Source: Vibrio neptunius
GTDB lineage: Bacteria; Pseudomonadota; Gammaproteobacteria; Enterobacterales; Vibrionaceae
NCBI GenBank assembly: GCA_019339365.1
Contig: CP079859.1
Span: 2,480,001-2,544,000, forward strand
Direction of reading: 5' to 3'
Length of the DNA: 64,000 bases
The notes below the pieces were generated by a model. The model saw only the letters and a program-made list of their open reading frames with translations. It was not told where the DNA came from and made no database searches. Position numbers and translations under genes: made by a program. Shown here piece by piece: positions 26,201 to 34,783 of the stretch (position 1 is the first letter of the stretch; the number at the start of each line of letters is the position of its first letter).

Positions 26201-28377
26201 CATCGGATATCAGCGATTCTGTCACTTGGGTGCCTGTCGATGCCAAGACCGCGACGGTCAACGCTAGCGGAGTATTGTCTGGTAGCACTCCGGGCACAAC
26301 TACCCTTACCGTATTTAAAGACGGGGTCACCAGTAACACTGTCGATGTCGAAGTGACCAACGCAGTGATCACCGCGATTAACGTGACCCCATCACTGGTC
26401 AATATCGCCAAAGGACAAAACAAAACCTTGACCGCCACCGCTATCTACAGTGATACCACCTCTTCAAACATCAGCGATTCGGTCACTTGGGCCCCGGTCG
26501 ATTCCAGTATCGCTAACGTAACCGCGAGCGGAGTGTTGTCGGGAGCCAAGGTTGGAATGACCACCCTCACCGCGATAAAAGATGGCGTTACCAGCAACGA
26601 GGTGGGCGCAGTGATCAGCGACGCCGTTATCACCAGCATTAGCGTCACCCCACCCATAATCACTCTCGCAAAAGGACGAACACAAACCTTAACCGCCACC
26701 GCCATCTACAGTGATAACACCTCTGCCAATATCAGTGATTCAGTCACTTGGAAGCCTATCGATACCAATACTGCCTTGGTTACTTCAAACGGGGTTTTGT
26801 CTGGCAGTAATGTCGGTACCACCACCCTCATCGCTGTAAAAGATAGCGTCACCAGCAATACCATTGATATTGACGTCACCGATGCTGTCATCACAGAGAT
26901 CAGCGTGATGCCCTCTGTTGTTAATATTGCCAAAGGACAAAGACAAACATTGAGGGCCATCGCCACCTACAGCGATAGCACCTCATCGGATATCAGCGAT
27001 TCTGTCACTTGGGTGCCTGTCGATGCCAAGACCGCGACGGTCAACGCTAGCGGAGTATTGTCTGGTAGCACTCCGGGCACAACTACCCTTACCGTATTTA
27101 AAGACGGGGTCACCAGTAACACGGTCGATGTCGAAGTGACCAACGCAGTGATCACCGCGATTAACGTGACCCCATCACTGGTCAATATCGCCAAAGGACA
27201 AAACAAAACCTTGACCGCCACCGCTATCTACAGTGATGCCACCTTGTCAGATGTGAGTGACTCCGTCACTTGGGCCCCGGTCGATTCTAATATCGCCAAC
27301 GTAACCGCGAGCGGAGTGTTGTCGGGAGCCAAGGTTGGAATGACCACCCTCACCGCGATAAAAGATGGCGTTACCAGCCTCACAGTAGACGTTAAGGTCA
27401 GTGACGCAGTGCTCACCAGTATTAGTGTGACACCGACCAAGATATCACTCGCCAAAGGGCAAAATCGAGCATTGACGGCCACCGCCACCTACAGTGATAA
27501 CACTACCTCCAACATCAGTCGCTCTGTCAATTGGGTGCCAGTCAATACCAGAGTCGTAAACGTAGACTCTAGTGGGAAAGCCACCGGAGTGGGCATAGGT
27601 ACCACCACAGTGACCGCCGTAAAAGACGGCTTTGCGAGCAACGTAGCCTCAGTGAAAGTCACTAACGCGGTGATGACAAAGTTAACTGTAAACCCGCCCG
27701 CTGTCGGGTTGATGCCCAATGGTACTCAGCAGATGAGAGCCACTGCCACATACAGTGACGGCACCTTGATCGATGTAACTAATTCCGTCAGTTGGTCGGC
27801 ATCACAAGGGAATACCATTTCATTAACTGCCGGAGGCTTCGTCACAGGGCTCAATTCAGGGACGAGCAGCATTACGGCTAGATACAAAACTTTTGGACAA
27901 ATAACTAAGGTTAACGTATGCACTAGCACTAGTAATCGTAGTCCAGATGGTAAGTGTATTTACACCTTGAATGTCGGCAACAATAATTTGTTTACCAACT
28001 CCCCATCTGTCGCTTACTTAGACAGCCTAGGCATCGGTGGAAGTGGTTATACAAGTGGTGTGCATCGTTTTATTCGTATGGGAGACTATTACAAATTCAA
28101 CCACACTAAGGCGGTAGCACTATGCAATAAATACAGCGAATTTAATCTTGCGGGGCGCACTAACTGGAGATTACCGACAGTTAGTGAAATCAAAGATATA
28201 TACAAAAAAAATAATCACGTTAAAGGGTGGAATAATACCCTCTATTACTGGACCTCAAGTAAACAGGGCCCATCATCGTATTATGCGTATAAGTACATAC
28301 CAGCTCGACCTGGGCATTCATGGGTAGCCCGTAACCCATCAGACATGCTCTTCGCCGCCTGTCTTTCTAATCCATAG
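23296..28377 (+). CDS. Giant lipoprotein adhesin with 17 Ig-like (Big_2) domains and a C-terminal DUF1566-like domain
   Basis: A 1,693-residue surface protein. MDKQFNFKGLLLLMALALMA then QFTSGCDGSGGG is a lipoprotein signal with lipobox ending TSGC. About 17 Big_2-type repeats of ~87 residues follow, each with a core such as TPSLVNIAKGQNKTLTATA, SDSVTW, VTASGLLSG and GVTSNTVDVEV. Such repeats form a stalk in adhesins and intimin-like proteins. The last ~150 residues contain GRTNWRLPTVSEIKDIY and LYYWTSSKQGPSSYYAY, the signature of DUF1566/Lcl_C-type, formylglycine-enzyme-like domains, probably the binding tip. Start chosen at ATG 23,296 with GGAG upstream. Highly repeated DNA makes length changes by recombination likely. 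Confidence 0.92.
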   Translation: MDKQFNFKGLLLLMALALMAQFTSGCDGSGGGSDSTPSSKPNQQQDEVTAELELERLTLTPFPVKTKGTSELTLIMGHKQSFLAVAEYSNGQSQVLTKELTIDDWQSSDTEVGEFIQSGVLQSKDAGVVTVSFTKGNLTSNSVEVAVADAAITDIVITPSVMKVAKGHVQQVTATAIYSNGLSMNVSDSVTWTSDDTSIATITSLNDYSLVKGDGIGSTALTAFKDGVTSNTVDVEVTNAVITAINVTPSLVNIAKGQNKTLTATAIYSDNTSSNISDSVTWAPVDSSIANVTASGLLSGVKAGMTNLTAKKDGITSNEVGAVISDAVITSISVTPPTITLAKGQTQTLTATAIYSDNTSANISDSVTWKPNDTNTALVSSNGVLSGSNVGTTTLVAVKDSVTSNTIDIDVTDAVITEISVMPSVVNIAKGQRQTLRAIATYSDSTSSDISDSVTWVPVDAKTATVNASGVLSGSTPGTTTLTVFKDGVTSNTVDVEVTNAVITAINVTPSLVNIAKGQNKTLTATAIYSDNTSSNISDSVTWAPVDSSIANVTASGLLSGVKAGMTNLTAKKDGITSNEVGAVISDAVITSISVTPPTITLAKGQTQTLTATAIYSDNTSANISDSVTWKPNDTNTALVSSNGVLSGSNVGTTTLIAVKDSVTSNTIDIDVTDAVITEISVMPSVVNIAKGQRQTLRAIATYSDSTSSDISDSVTWVPVDAKTATVNASGVLSGSTPGTTTLTVFKDGVTSNTVDVEVTEAVITAINVTPSLVNIAKGQNKTLTATAIYSDTTSSNISDSVTWAPVDSNIANVTASGLLSGVKAGMTNLTAKKDGITSNEVGAVVSDAVITSISVTPPTITLAKGQTQTLTATAIYSDNTSANISDSVTWKPNDTNTALVSSNGVLSGSNVGTTTLIAVKDSVTSNTIDIDVTDAVITEISVMPSVVNIAKGQRQTLRAIATYSDSTSSDISDSVTWVPVDAKTATVNASGVLSGSTPGTTTLTVFKDGVTSNTVDVEVTNAVITAINVTPSLVNIAKGQNKTLTATAIYSDTTSSNISDSVTWAPVDSSIANVTASGVLSGAKVGMTTLTAIKDGVTSNEVGAVISDAVITSISVTPPIITLAKGRTQTLTATAIYSDNTSANISDSVTWKPIDTNTALVTSNGVLSGSNVGTTTLIAVKDSVTSNTIDIDVTDAVITEISVMPSVVNIAKGQRQTLRAIATYSDSTSSDISDSVTWVPVDAKTATVNASGVLSGSTPGTTTLTVFKDGVTSNTVDVEVTNAVITAINVTPSLVNIAKGQNKTLTATAIYSDATLSDVSDSVTWAPVDSNIANVTASGVLSGAKVGMTTLTAIKDGVTSLTVDVKVSDAVLTSISVTPTKISLAKGQNRALTATATYSDNTTSNISRSVNWVPVNTRVVNVDSSGKATGVGIGTTTVTAVKDGFASNVASVKVTNAVMTKLTVNPPAVGLMPNGTQQMRATATYSDGTLIDVTNSVSWSASQGNTISLTAGGFVTGLNSGTSSITARYKTFGQITKVNVCTSTSNRSPDGKCIYTLNVGNNNLFTNSPSVAYLDSLGIGGSGYTSGVHRFIRMGDYYKFNHTKAVALCNKYSEFNLAGRTNWRLPTVSEIKDIYKKNNHVKGWNNTLYYWTSSKQGPSSYYAYKYIPARPGHSWVARNPSDMLFAACLSNP
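24010..27141 (+). repeat. 783-bp higher-order tandem repeat (4 units) in the adhesin gene
   Basis: Each unit codes three different Big_2 domains (starting INVTPSLVNIAKG, ISVTPPTITLAKG and ISVMPSVVNIAKG). The same words return exactly 783 bp apart (for example 24,013 and 24,796). Units 1-3 are almost base-identical; the fourth has a diverged first domain, which is shared with the half-unit that follows at 27,142. Confidence 0.95.
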
Positions 28378-28464
28378 TTTTCGATGTATTAAAGGTTGAG
28401 CGCAATTACTAATGCAAAAGGTTGTCTATTGCTAGTTACTTTACTGTTAATATGGTTAGAGACG

Positions 28465-28492
28465 AAAAAAGACGTCCTCGGGCGTCTTTTCT
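28465..28492. terminator. Terminator after the adhesin gene
   Basis: AAAAGACGTCC, TC loop, GGGCGTCTTTT. Almost the same stem occurs at 40,341. The rest of 28,378-28,736 shows no gene. Confidence 0.8.
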
Positions 28493-28736
28493 TACGAGTG
28501 CTATCAATTTCCTAACCTCAATGAGTTCACTTTCTTTTTGTTATGCAATATTAGCTTTAGCACCTTGAAAGTTTTATGATGGTTATTGACTGTATACAAA
28601 ACAGTTTTTATTCTCTTCCTTGCTAAGTAAGTGGTGGGTTTACAACCTAAAAACCACAGTGAAACAGAGCCTGCTTGCGATAAATTCGTCAATTATTGAT
28701 TTTTAATCAAATACTTGCTGAAAGCCAAATTTACAG

Positions 28737-29354
28737 CTATTCCAGATCTTTATTACCTAAAAGTATAGCGGCCACAACTAAAAACATACCCGACATTCGG
28801 TCTAACTGCTGCTTCATGTTGTCACTTAGTCGACATGCTATCGACTCGGCAAATTTGCCGTAACAACATAAGAACATGCCATCGATTATCAGATAAGTCG
28901 AACTTAATATGACAAATTGCATCAACAGACTCGAGTCTTGACTGATGAATTGAGGAAACAGAGCGGCAAAGAAGATCACTGCTTTTGGGTTGGCTGCTGA
29001 TGTTATAAAACCTTGCCAGTATAACGAGGATTTAGAGTGTTGTTTTACTCGTTGGTCGACTGAGTTGCCTGAGTTAAAGAAAATGAGCTTGATGCCTAAA
29101 TATAACAAATACGTGACACCAGCCCACTTCACTATACTGAAAAAATGCTCAGAACTCGCGATAACGGTAGCTAAACCTAATGCTGCAACGAGCATCTGAA
29201 TTAGATTAGCTGTTAGATCTCCGACCGCCGTATAGACCGACCGCCGAAATCCATTGCCAATACTATTCGACAACATAAGTAACTGGCTTGGGCCCGGTGT
29301 ACTCATTAACACCAAAACGGTTGCCACGTAAGTAAGCCAAACTTCAAGTTCCAT
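28737..29354 (-). CDS. LysE/RhtB-family exporter
   Basis: A 205-residue inner-membrane protein with about six hydrophobic segments, the motif MSTPGPSQLLMLSNSIGNG near the N-terminus and ITSAANPKAVIFFAALFPQF near residue 130 (NPK motif). Start chosen at ATG 29,354, with AAGGAGAG upstream. It is 10 bp downstream of the gene at 29,365 on the same strand, so the two are probably co-transcribed. It is not a recent copy of the cassette LysE gene. Amino acid or threonine/homoserine export is the family's usual role; the substrate is not known. Confidence 0.88.
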   Translation of the reverse strand: MELEVWLTYVATVLVLMSTPGPSQLLMLSNSIGNGFRRSVYTAVGDLTANLIQMLVAALGLATVIASSEHFFSIVKWAGVTYLLYLGIKLIFFNSGNSVDQRVKQHSKSSLYWQGFITSAANPKAVIFFAALFPQFISQDSSLLMQFVILSSTYLIIDGMFLCCYGKFAESIACRLSDNMKQQLDRMSGMFLVVAAILLGNKDLE

Positions 29355-29364
29355 ACTACTCTCC

Positions 29365-30105
29365 TTATTTATCCGGAGTGAAAGCGTCTTGTTTAGGTAG
29401 CGCCTCATATATCATAACTCGAGTATGTTCACTCGGGTTCAATATGACGGTACCCCGAGGTCGATAGTTTTTGTTAGTCACTAGGTACATGTCATCGATA
29501 TCCATACCTACATTTGAAAACTTGCCTATCACTATCACGCTCATCCCTTTTTCAGCGGCGGCCCAAATCTCTTTGTCTCCGTAGCAAATACGCTCAAACC
29601 TTTCTAAATATAAGCCACCTTTGCACGCCGGTTTTGCTCCTGTTATAAATCGACTTGTTTTCCCTTTTACTGCTAAATGCAATGCCGCTTCCTTACTATT
29701 GTAAGTGTGCACCACTTGCACAAAAAGGGTTAGCACGCCGGCAAAAAGGAAGCCGTGTATCATTAAAAAACCCAAAAATGAGTAGCACATATCTTTGCAG
29801 GATAATTTCTCATCTGAAGAGCACTGTTTTCTAACTAGCCACGCAAAGCAGACTACGCCAGATGATATATACAGCATCCAGTTGATATCCACTATCTGCT
29901 CTGGCCAATCAAACTTATACCAATTGTCTGGCCACATAAGAACAACAAACCCAATCAAAGACAGCATCGTCCAAATAAAAACCAGCCCGCCTAACAATGT
30001 CTTGGGTTTTATTCGTGCTATCAGCGCTTTCCAACCACGTTGGTCGTTGTTGTCCAAATTTATTGGTTTTTTGTCCAATCCTATATGCTCACTGAGTTTA
30101 ATCAT
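29365..30105 (-). CDS. Three-TM hypothetical membrane protein
   Basis: A 246-residue protein with hydrophobic segments LLGGLVFIWTMLSLIGFVVL (~37-56), INWMLYISSGVVCFAWLV (~75-92) and FLGFLMIHGFLFAGVLTLFV (~110-129), followed by a ~115-residue soluble domain containing GKTSRFITGAKPACKGGLYL and FERICYGDKEIWAAAEKG. The soluble part has two Cys and a beta-rich look and should face the periplasm. No family recognised. Ribosome-binding site is weak. Likely in one transcript with the downstream LysE gene. Confidence 0.7.
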   Translation of the reverse strand: MIKLSEHIGLDKKPINLDNNDQRGWKALIARIKPKTLLGGLVFIWTMLSLIGFVVLMWPDNWYKFDWPEQIVDINWMLYISSGVVCFAWLVRKQCSSDEKLSCKDMCYSFLGFLMIHGFLFAGVLTLFVQVVHTYNSKEAALHLAVKGKTSRFITGAKPACKGGLYLERFERICYGDKEIWAAAEKGMSVIVIGKFSNVGMDIDDMYLVTNKNYRPRGTVILNPSEHTRVMIYEALPKQDAFTPDK

Positions 30106-30217
30106 GTTTTCATCGAGGTCATCTCAAAGACAACTCACTGGCGAACTAAAATAATCAAGACCACCAAATGTAACCAGTCATCTGGATGGCGATGCGCCAT
30201 TGCCGACTTTGCCATTA

Positions 30218-30604
30218 CTACCAAATATTAAGTACCGTAATAAACCTGCGCTTTTCAACAGAGTGCCTGCCAATCATTTTAACTTGCGAAGGCACAAAGC
30301 TATTTTCTTTGTAAACGGGTTGGACCTCTAAGCGATTAATCAGCTTATCCTTGATTAAACTAAGTACATTCTGTGTATTTTGTTCGTGTGCCGCCGAAAT
30401 ATCTTCAGGGACGAACACGATATTCCTAGGTTCATTTTTGCCACCTAATTCAGTCGGTAAGAGCAGCACTTCAAAGAGTTCACCTTGCTGTACGAGTTTC
30501 AATGCTTTTTCTCGTGTGTCTACCTTTGAGAAATCAGGAGTGGGTTCTGCATTTACCACAGCAATCAATAAAAAACTGAAAACCACTGCGATGAGCTTTT
30601 TCAT
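30218..30604 (-). CDS. Exported hypothetical protein
   Basis: A 128-residue protein with signal peptide MKKLIAVVFSFLLIAVVNAE, cleaved after VNA. The mature part (DFSKVDTREKALKLVQQGEL, FVPEDISAAHEQNTQNVLSL) is mixed alpha/beta with no Cys, likely periplasmic. GGAGAAG precedes the start. It stands to the left of a relic attC, so it occupies the position of a cassette gene downstream of that site, which would explain its lack of relatives nearby. Function unknown. Confidence 0.7.
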   Translation of the reverse strand: MKKLIAVVFSFLLIAVVNAEPTPDFSKVDTREKALKLVQQGELFEVLLLPTELGGKNEPRNIVFVPEDISAAHEQNTQNVLSLIKDKLINRLEVQPVYKENSFVPSQVKMIGRHSVEKRRFITVLNIW

Positions 30605-30613
30605 ATCTTCTCC

Positions 30614-30728
30614 GTTAGGTTTTAATTAGGTCGTGGGCAGCCACAATCGCAATTGTGCTGTAAACACTGAAGCGGGTACATACCGAAAGTGACAAGCGTT
30701 GCGAATCCGCTTAAATGGATTGCTAAAT
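30614..30728 (-). repeat. Relic attC site outside the main array
   Basis: Left part CCGTTAGGTTTTAATTAGG is degenerate; the centre and right TTGTGCTGTAAACACTGAAG, CGAAAGTGACAAGCGTTGCG and AATCCGCTTAAATGGATTGC match the VCR-like sites (compare 20,817-20,942). It is 7 kb away from the array proper. Confidence 0.6.
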
Positions 30729-31053
30729 GCAATTTGTTGATTATCCTATCTATTCAATCATTAAACAACCGAGCTCAATGATGGAATTCGAAGATTTAGC
30801 CAAGCTGCTTTGCAGAGAACTTACCCTAGAATCAAAATCAGGCCATACGTTCAACTGGAATTATCGAGGTGATAATAAAATTGCGATAAAGCCACAAGGT
30901 TTTGATACTAACGCACTGACGTTGCGTCAAACAACGTCAGACTTGGTTATTGAAGTCACAGACTCTGGAACCAATGACTACCTGTATAAAGAAACCAGTA
31001 TTACAAAGGCGACTGCCCTCGGCCTTAAGGCACTGTCAAACAAAATCAAGTAG
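30727..31053 (+). CDS. Hypothetical protein
   Basis: A 108-residue soluble protein starting MQFVDYPIYSIIKQPSSMME. It has a beta-rich middle (HTFNWNYRGDNKIAIKPQGF, DTNALTLRQTTSDLVIEVTD) and a helical end. No signal peptide or known motif. It starts right after a relic attC but reads away from the usual cassette direction. It is bordered on the other side by a relic double-hairpin repeat. No good ribosome-binding site was seen, so confidence is moderate. Confidence 0.5.
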   Translation: MQFVDYPIYSIIKQPSSMMEFEDLAKLLCRELTLESKSGHTFNWNYRGDNKIAIKPQGFDTNALTLRQTTSDLVIEVTDSGTNDYLYKETSITKATALGLKALSNKIK

Positions 31054-31074
31054 TCATACCGATATCACCGAGCA

Positions 31075-31190
31075 TTACCGAAATAGCACGCCGAAATAGA
31101 TAATTTTGTTGTTTGAAAAGCATTGGCTGCTATCGCAGCCAATAGAGTGTGGTAGCCTTAAAACGGGCTGAAAGCAGATATGTGTTAGGT
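31075..31190 (-). repeat. Relic double-hairpin repeat outside the array
   Basis: ATAATTTTGTTGTTTGAAAA, the stem TTGGCTGCTATCGCAGCCAA, then GGGCTGAAAGCAGATATGTG and TTAGG. More diverged than the copies in the array. Confidence 0.55.
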
Positions 31191-31271
31191 GTAAACCTCC
31201 GAGACTTCAGAAACAGTAACCCCCATTGCTAAATAAGAAACCCCTGCGTCAGCTATAGAACCAAGGAAACC

Positions 31272-31961
31272 ATGGAACCGAATATTGCCATTTTGGCTAG
31301 CCTCATCGGCGATCAAGCGCGCGCTAGGATGCTAACTGCGCTGATGGGAGGCCAAGCGTTAACAGCCACGGAGTTGGCACTAGAAGCAGACATCACAGCC
31401 CAAACGGCCAGTAGCCATTTGAACAAGCTGGTGTCAGGTGAACTGCTCGTCGTGCGCAAGCAAGGTAGGCATAAGTATTTTCAGTTGAAAGACGCCCAAG
31501 TTGCCGAGTTGTTAGAGCAGTTGCTTACCGTCACCGCTGCAATCCCTCGCCTGAGGGGAACAACCGATCCACGCCTCAGGCGTTCACGCGTGTGTTACGA
31601 TCACTTGGCTGGCGAACTTGGCGTACGCCTGTTCGATGCCATGGTCGAGAACCAATGGCTGGTTGACACAAGTCATCACGCCCACCTAACCGACAAGGGT
31701 CGTCGCCAGTTCGAGCGTTTAGGGGCGGATGTTGAAGCCCTGACCACTGGCCGGCGCCCTCTGTGTAAAGCCTGCCTAGATTGGAGTGAACGGCGTAGTC
31801 ACCTTGCGGGCAGTTTAGGTCAATGGATACTGGACGACCTCCTCAAACGCCAGTGGGCTAAGCGTGATTTAGACTCGCGAGCGATAACGTTTTCGCCACA
31901 GGGCTTAACGGCTTTCGCCAAGACCTATCAACTGGGCACGGACAAGACGAGTAGAGACTGA
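31272..31961 (+). CDS. ArsR-family winged-helix transcriptional regulator
   Basis: A 229-residue regulator. The N-terminal ArsR winged helix contains IGDQARARMLTALMGGQALT, ATELALEADITAQTASSHLN (recognition helix) and GRHKYFQL in the wing. The C-terminal part with RRSRVCYDHLAGELGVRLFD and LCKACLDWSERRSHLAGSLG is typical of the long YczG-like ArsR subgroup; its Cys residues could sense metal or redox change. AAGGAA precedes the ATG. It stands alone, 147 bp before the SIMPL gene on the same strand, and may control it or itself. Confidence 0.88.
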   Translation: MEPNIAILASLIGDQARARMLTALMGGQALTATELALEADITAQTASSHLNKLVSGELLVVRKQGRHKYFQLKDAQVAELLEQLLTVTAAIPRLRGTTDPRLRRSRVCYDHLAGELGVRLFDAMVENQWLVDTSHHAHLTDKGRRQFERLGADVEALTTGRRPLCKACLDWSERRSHLAGSLGQWILDDLLKRQWAKRDLDSRAITFSPQGLTAFAKTYQLGTDKTSRD

Positions 31962-32108
31962 ATCACGTTTTGTTTCTTTCGCTTTATTGATCGCAAGTCG
32001 CTATGTCGAGAATCACGGCAAATCTTAACCTTTCTATGCCACACTATTGACATGCCTTCGTTATGATAGTGATTCCATCGATGGCTATCGACACTAAAAG
32101 GAGGAGAG

Positions 32109-32827
32109 ATGGAGCGAATGTCCACTAAGTCAGCAATGTGGTTAGGCCTGTGCCTTATTATCGGTTTGGGCGTATTAGGGTTCTTTATCCAGCAAACCGC
32201 TATCCAGTACAAAGCCTATGAACGCGTTGTTACCGTTAAGGGCCTATCAGAACGTGAATACCCTGCTGACACTGTGATTTGGCCGATTCAGTTCACCGTT
32301 GCAGGTAATGATATGGTCGCCCTGTTTCGCGACATTGACAAACAGACGGCCCTTGTTCAGCAATTTCTGAGTAGCAAGGGAGTGGATTCATCGAGTGTCT
32401 CGCTGTCATCCCCTGCAGTCACTGACCGTAAAGCCCAGCAATACGGCGGAGAGCCGAACATTGAATACCGTTACTTAGCGACCAGAACCCTCACCGTATA
32501 CAGCCAGAATATTGAAATGGTGCGGACGGCCATCAACGAAATCGGCGAATTAGGCAAGCAAGGTGTGTTGCTCAATCAAGATCCCTACACCAACCGTGTC
32601 GATTACAGTTTTACTCAGTTAAATGACATTAAGCCTGACATGATTGAAGAGGCAACCAAAAACGCGCGTGAGGTGGCCGAGAAGTTTGCCAAAGATTCGG
32701 ACAGTTCGCTGGGGAAAATAAAGCGTGCCACACAAGGGCAATTTTCAATTTACGATCGTGACAGTAATACACCCTACATCAAAAAGTACGTGTCGTGTCA
32801 ACCGTGCAATACTATCTGTCGGATTGA
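32109..32827 (+). pseudogene. SIMPL (DUF541) domain protein, frameshift four-fifths of the way
   Basis: An inner-membrane-anchored periplasmic protein: one TM helix (AMWLGLCLIIGLGVLGFFI) then the SIMPL/DUF541 domain (VTVKGLSEREYPADTVIW, FLSSKGVDSSSVSLSSPAVT, ARTL-like strand). The usual end of the family is found in the +1 frame after a run of five A (32,781-32,785): with six A the protein ends KKVRVVSTVQYYLSD at 32,827, just before a terminator. As written it reads on out of frame to 33,017. AGGAGG precedes the ATG. SIMPL proteins are linked to membrane stress tolerance; exact role unknown. A homopolymer sequencing error is a good alternative to a real lesion. Confidence 0.85.
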
Positions 32828-32844
32828 TCAGTCACTGATACCAC

Positions 32845-32872
32845 AAAGCCAGCGCTTATACGCTGGCTTTCG
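32845..32872 (+). terminator. Terminator of the SIMPL gene
   Basis: AAAGCCAGCG, CTTATA, CGCTGGCTTT. It lies inside the out-of-frame extension, supporting the natural stop at 32,827. The stretch 32,873-33,177 holds nothing else I can support. Confidence 0.85.
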
Positions 32873-33177
32873 TTATATTCGCGGTGCACAAAACGCTCAT
32901 GAATGCTGCGCGACAACCAGCAGCACAAACCAGACCAAGGGCAAACATTGGGCAATCCATTCAACCCGCTTGGCAGCTCTCGTGGCGACTGTCATACTCT
33001 CATCCCGTTACCGTTAAAAAGACGGTAACAGTCTAGACAGTTTCTTTAATTTTATATGGGATCAGGCGCATAAAAGTAACAACAATAACTATCACTTTTA
33101 ACAGTAGATGTGCTGAAACCTATGTTGCGCCCGCCGCTGGCCTCAGCCGTCATGGTCCACGAGTGGTCATTCTGTGT

Positions 33178-34119
33178 TTACTTGACCGCATGCATTCGCT
33201 GTTGAAGCATTCTGACCCGAAAAGGATAATCAATAGTGGCTATCATCCGGTGGATGAAAGTGGCAGTCCCACCCGAGCAATAGTGCGATCCACCTTCCAA
33301 TAATAAGCTTCCGGCTTCTTGCCCTAGTTTGAATTCAAGCGCGTAGCATTGCTCACCACCAATGAGTGACTCATCCGCCGAAGAGAAGTACAAAACGTCA
33401 AGAGCGTATTGATTGACCCACTGTTCATTCTCCTCTGGTATTCCCTCGGCAGGTACGACATTTTTTACGTACAACACCGGCAATTGCAAATAGGACTGCA
33501 TTCCCTCACTGCGTAGCTGGGGGCCATCACGTTGTCCTCCGATAAGGTTAGGTTCATTATCCTTCAACCCGATACACGCGACTTCATGAAACAACGGGTT
33601 GTTGTCGCGCCAAGAGGCTGGTATCGCAGACAGACTCTCGTAGCCCGCGATCGGACAGGGTTCAGGAGACACAAACTGAGTATCTAATGTTTGGCTACAT
33701 TGGTTCACATTGGTTTGCAGCGCGCTTTCTGCCCTGGATGAATAACGTGAACGATCACTCACCATCCAAGAATGATACACCTCATCGTCCAACGACAAAC
33801 AGGCTAAAAGCTGGTTGGTTTTACGGTAATAAAGCATCAAATCGCTGATCAACCAGAGCCCTTCATTGAGGACGGCGTCCGACTTTTGCGCCATGGCGTA
33901 GAAGTCGCATTTCTGTTCATAAAAGGTACTGAGTTGGTGGGCTGCATCGCTGACTTCATTGGCCTGATAAGCGGCCAGTGCGCTATTACGTATCGCGCGG
34001 ATCTCGCCGATCTCGCACGCTGCGCTCAGTGCCGAGCTGAGCAGACCAATTGCCAAGACAACCCATCTTATCCAGTGCCAATCACCCAAGGGAGAGAGGC
34101 TGATTTGTTGTGCTCTCAT
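33178..34119 (-). CDS. Exported hypothetical protein
   Basis: A 313-residue protein with an N-terminal hydrophobic signal (WIRWVVLAIGLLSSALSAAC), after a long charged N-region; the mature part has many Cys (CEIGEIRAIR, QKCDFYAMAQ, NQCSQTLD, EPCPIAGYES, GGEQCYALEF, SHYCSGGTAT) and likely forms disulphides in the periplasm. No known domain. Its ATG overlaps the stop of the ABM monooxygenase gene (ATGA), so translation is coupled. Function unknown. Confidence 0.7.
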   Translation of the reverse strand: MRAQQISLSPLGDWHWIRWVVLAIGLLSSALSAACEIGEIRAIRNSALAAYQANEVSDAAHQLSTFYEQKCDFYAMAQKSDAVLNEGLWLISDLMLYYRKTNQLLACLSLDDEVYHSWMVSDRSRYSSRAESALQTNVNQCSQTLDTQFVSPEPCPIAGYESLSAIPASWRDNNPLFHEVACIGLKDNEPNLIGGQRDGPQLRSEGMQSYLQLPVLYVKNVVPAEGIPEENEQWVNQYALDVLYFSSADESLIGGEQCYALEFKLGQEAGSLLLEGGSHYCSGGTATFIHRMIATIDYPFRVRMLQQRMHAVK

Positions 34120-34412
34120 CGTGTGCGATCTTCCACTTCGTCAAACGTCTCGACACCGACCCGTTCACCCAACTGGCGCATAGGGCGCATGGACTCAGGG
34201 TCGCTTTGTCCCCAAAAGGCTTCCCAGTCTTGACGAGTATGCCATTTAGCGATAGTGAGAACCTTGTCTGGCGTTTGTGTCGAGCGGTATAAGGCACTGC
34301 CAAGTGCGCCCGGCACCGTTTCATGTATAGTGTCCGTCACTGCTTGCCAAGCAAGCTGAAACTCGGTCATCTTCTCAGCGACGACACGCCATTCGTAAAT
34401 CACTCGAAACAC
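34116..34412 (-). CDS. Antibiotic biosynthesis monooxygenase (ABM)-domain protein
   Basis: A 98-residue single-domain ABM ferredoxin-like fold protein: MFRVIYEWRVVAEKMTEFQL starts strand 1 and helix 1, and GALGSALYRSTQTPDKVLTI followed by AKWHTRQDWEAFW is the typical central hairpin and helix. Family members are small cofactor-free monooxygenases or heme-degrading/quinone-oxidising enzymes, often as dimers; the substrate is unknown. It overlaps the downstream exported protein gene by 4 bp and forms an operon with it. Confidence 0.8.
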   Translation of the reverse strand: MFRVIYEWRVVAEKMTEFQLAWQAVTDTIHETVPGALGSALYRSTQTPDKVLTIAKWHTRQDWEAFWGQSDPESMRPMRQLGERVGVETFDEVEDRTR

Positions 34413-34436
34413 CCTAAACTCTCCTTATCTTTGTTT

Positions 34437-34580
34437 ATTGAACCCTGTCTCAATGCGGCGGAGGCTGCCACCTTGCCCTATCAGCAACAGACGTTGGCCT
34501 TGATGGTGGCGAGCAACGGCACGCCTTACCGTGTGGGTGGTCTTAACGGCATTCGTCCTCTCAACCCATCATCGGGTTAA
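34437..34580 (+). pseudogene. Orphan 3' gene fragment
   Basis: An open frame reads EPCLNAAEAATLPYQQQTLA then LMVASNGTPYRVGGLNGIRP and LNPSSG before a stop. It has no start or ribosome-binding site, but the composition looks protein-coding. It may be the tail of a lost gene. The remainder of 34,413-34,783 shows no other feature. Confidence 0.3.
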
Positions 34581-34783
34581 GAGTACGAGTTTTTCGATCC
34601 ACCCTGACCTAAGCCTCTGACAATACTACCAAATGCCCTCAAATTCAGGGACATTTTTCGTTCTCAAAATAACAGAGATCGATAAACAATCGGTGGGAAT
34701 CGCAATACTGAAAAAGCCACACTGACAGCCAGAATGGTTCCCGCTTGGCGCAAACCAGGTCGCGGCTACGCGATAACCATGGC

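Noticed and set aside
24096..27929. Rows of ~84-86-codon open frames on the minus strand under the adhesin gene
   Set aside because: They are the antisense of each repeated Ig-like domain, with the same 261-bp period and no ribosome-binding sites.
28504..28692. A 62-codon frame after the adhesin gene
   Set aside because: No ribosome-binding site, overlaps AT-rich intergenic sequence, composition not coding-like.
32828..33017. Extra 63-codon C-terminus on the SIMPL protein
   Set aside because: It arises only from the frameshift, runs through a strong terminator and does not look like the family.
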